From the NCBI GenBank assembly GCA_022451765.1, contig JAKUNY010000084.1, positions 1-6,324 of the forward strand: a stretch of DNA of 6,324 nt. The letters run 5' to 3'. The notes beneath the pieces are model-generated. The model searched no databases and had not been told where the DNA came from. It was given only the letters and a program-made list of their open reading frames with translations. Shown piece after piece: positions 5,253-6,324 of the stretch. Within the stretch, counting starts at the first letter, position 1. Every line of letters begins with the position of its first letter. Source of the stretch: Candidatus Poseidoniaceae archaeon (lineage in GTDB: Archaea; Thermoplasmatota; Poseidoniia; Poseidoniales; Poseidoniaceae). The position numbers and the translations under genes are program-made.

Positions 5253-6324
5253 TCGAGCAACTCAATCTCATCATCCCACGTTGTTGAATCTCCCAATGAT
5301 TCATCCTGTTGGCTCCAATCAACAGGATCGCCGATGCTCTGTTCATCTGTAACAGGCTCTTCGGGTACAGAATCAGACTCGTCGGTTTGAATCCTACCTG
5401 CTTGGAGTTTTACCTCATTTGATCCATTGTTAATCTCAACATGTTCAACTGATTCGGCGATGCCACGATCACTGTTGATGCGTTCTATTTTGGATTCAAG
5501 CATGCTTCGTTGGGACCACATGACCGTTGCAACAACAAGTATGTGTCCACCTATCAAGACATATTTCACGTCCTCCATGACAGAGGTGACCATGGCAACG
5601 CTGCCAGCGTAAGCGTAGCCAAACGCAACACCCCAGAACAGTGCATTATCTTCCGTGAATAACGTCGATTTCGATCCTTCACCTTTGCTCGTCAGTGCCC
5701 AGATCGCAAGGAACACCGTGACGATCATGAGAAACAATTCTTCGATGAACATCACCGGTTCGGAAAAGGTGTTGTCAATGCTTCGGAAGATGCTAAGCAC
5801 GTGCCACGTGATGAACAATTGCGTTGCCCAGAACCACTTTCTGGCAACGGTGTGGGTTGTAGAATGCATCGCTGCTTTTCTGCGCTGCCCCCATGTTACG
5901 TAGATGCACAAGCCGTACACTGCAAAAGAGAACAGGTATGGCCACACAGTGAACGACGAGCCTCCGAGGAAGAAACGAAATCCCTCGGTCACTGCAAGGG
6001 TCAAAACGACAACGAGCGTTGAAGTCATGACCAAAGACGGTATTGGGGAGTAACCATCGGCGCTGCTCTGGCCACCAGATGGAACGGTTATTGCTCTCAT
6101 CGTTGCAAGCCCGAAGAACCGCCCTTGTGCAAATGCCCATACGACAAACAAACCACCCAAACTCGCTGGCAGAAACGAACCTATCTGGGAGAAAATTCCA
6201 TTTTCGCCGAAAAGGAAGTAAATCGCAGCCATCAAGATGGTTCCCGTAACCATGGGTAGGATCAGAATCCGCAAGCGATGGCCAGAGGCGACTGTCGAAT
6301 CAGAATCTGGATCTTTCCTGTAGC
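5249..6324 (-). CDS. Eight-helix membrane protein with acidic C-terminal tail, 5'-partial at right edge
   Basis: I do not recognise this family. Seen: the frame stays open from the right edge to TAA at 5249-5251, giving 357 codons with no stop. The first usable internal starts are TTG at 6274 and ATG at 6253. However, the residues before them (a charged, Asp/Ser-rich segment running straight into the first helix) read as genuine protein, so the true start probably lies beyond the window. Numbering from the first complete codon, hydrophobic helices lie at about 19-38, 48-66, 96-119, 124-144, 163-179, 190-210, 227-248 and 252-269. A hydrophilic tail of some 85 residues follows, strongly acidic and ending in WDDEIELLD. 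No catalytic or cofactor motif is evident. The gene is convergent with the ftsZ-like gene, the two stop codons overlapping by 4 bases, so they are not in one operon. It could be a sensor or transport-related membrane protein, but nothing visible decides. Confidence 0.8.
   Translation of the reverse strand, partial: YRKDPDSDSTVASGHRLRILILPMVTGTILMAAIYFLFGENGIFSQIGSFLPASLGGLFVVWAFAQGRFFGLATMRAITVPSGGQSSADGYSPIPSLVMTSTLVVVLTLAVTEGFRFFLGGSSFTVWPYLFSFAVYGLCIYVTWGQRRKAAMHSTTHTVARKWFWATQLFITWHVLSIFRSIDNTFSEPVMFIEELFLMIVTVFLAIWALTSKGEGSKSTLFTEDNALFWGVAFGYAYAGSVAMVTSVMEDVKYVLIGGHILVVATVMWSQRSMLESKIERINSDRGIAESVEHVEINNGSNEVKLQAGRIQTDESDSVPEEPVTDEQSIGDPVDWSQQDESLGDSTTWDDEIELLD

Overview
The window looks like archaeal chromosome of about 50% GC. 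It has compact operons, strong GGAGG/GAGGTGA-type ribosome binding sites that overlap the preceding stop codons, an FtsZ-family GTPase, and a membrane-bound cytochrome b/Rieske operon of archaeal character. My best guess is a planktonic marine Thermoplasmatota lineage (Poseidoniales, marine group II). That rests on overall protein style and composition; no rRNA gene or other marker is present to prove it.

Left part (1-3862, all minus strand): one tightly packed respiratory operon of five genes, transcribed right to left. The order is (1) a secreted, C-terminally anchored protein with a CxCH motif and a Reeler-like beta domain, (2) a small two-helix membrane protein of unknown family, (3) a Tat-exported Rieske protein, (4) a b6-type N-terminal cytochrome b, and (5) the C-terminal half of cytochrome b (subunit IV-like), which runs off the left edge. 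Neighbouring genes overlap or lie 5-14 bases apart, so they are probably co-translated subunits of one quinol-oxidising complex. The cytochrome b has the b6f signature: a split gene, 15-residue spacing of the second haem-ligand pair, and the Cys that in b6f binds the extra haem. No canonical c-type haem motif (CxxCH) is visible in the operon. The first gene has the layout of cytochrome f but carries CxCH. The Rieske protein has Asn where the second cluster-binding His is expected; this is the most striking observation in the window.

Centre (3863-4005): a 143-base divergent intergenic region that should hold promoters for both directions.

Right part: two plus-strand genes, a 100-residue TPR protein and a short divergent FtsZ homologue of 302 residues. 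The latter keeps the phosphate-binding and catalytic loops but has lost several base-recognition residues. Its stop codon overlaps by 4 bases that of a convergent minus-strand gene for an eight-helix membrane protein with a long acidic tail. That gene stays open through the right edge, so its true start lies outside the window. I found no RNA genes, mobile elements, CRISPR arrays or long repeats.
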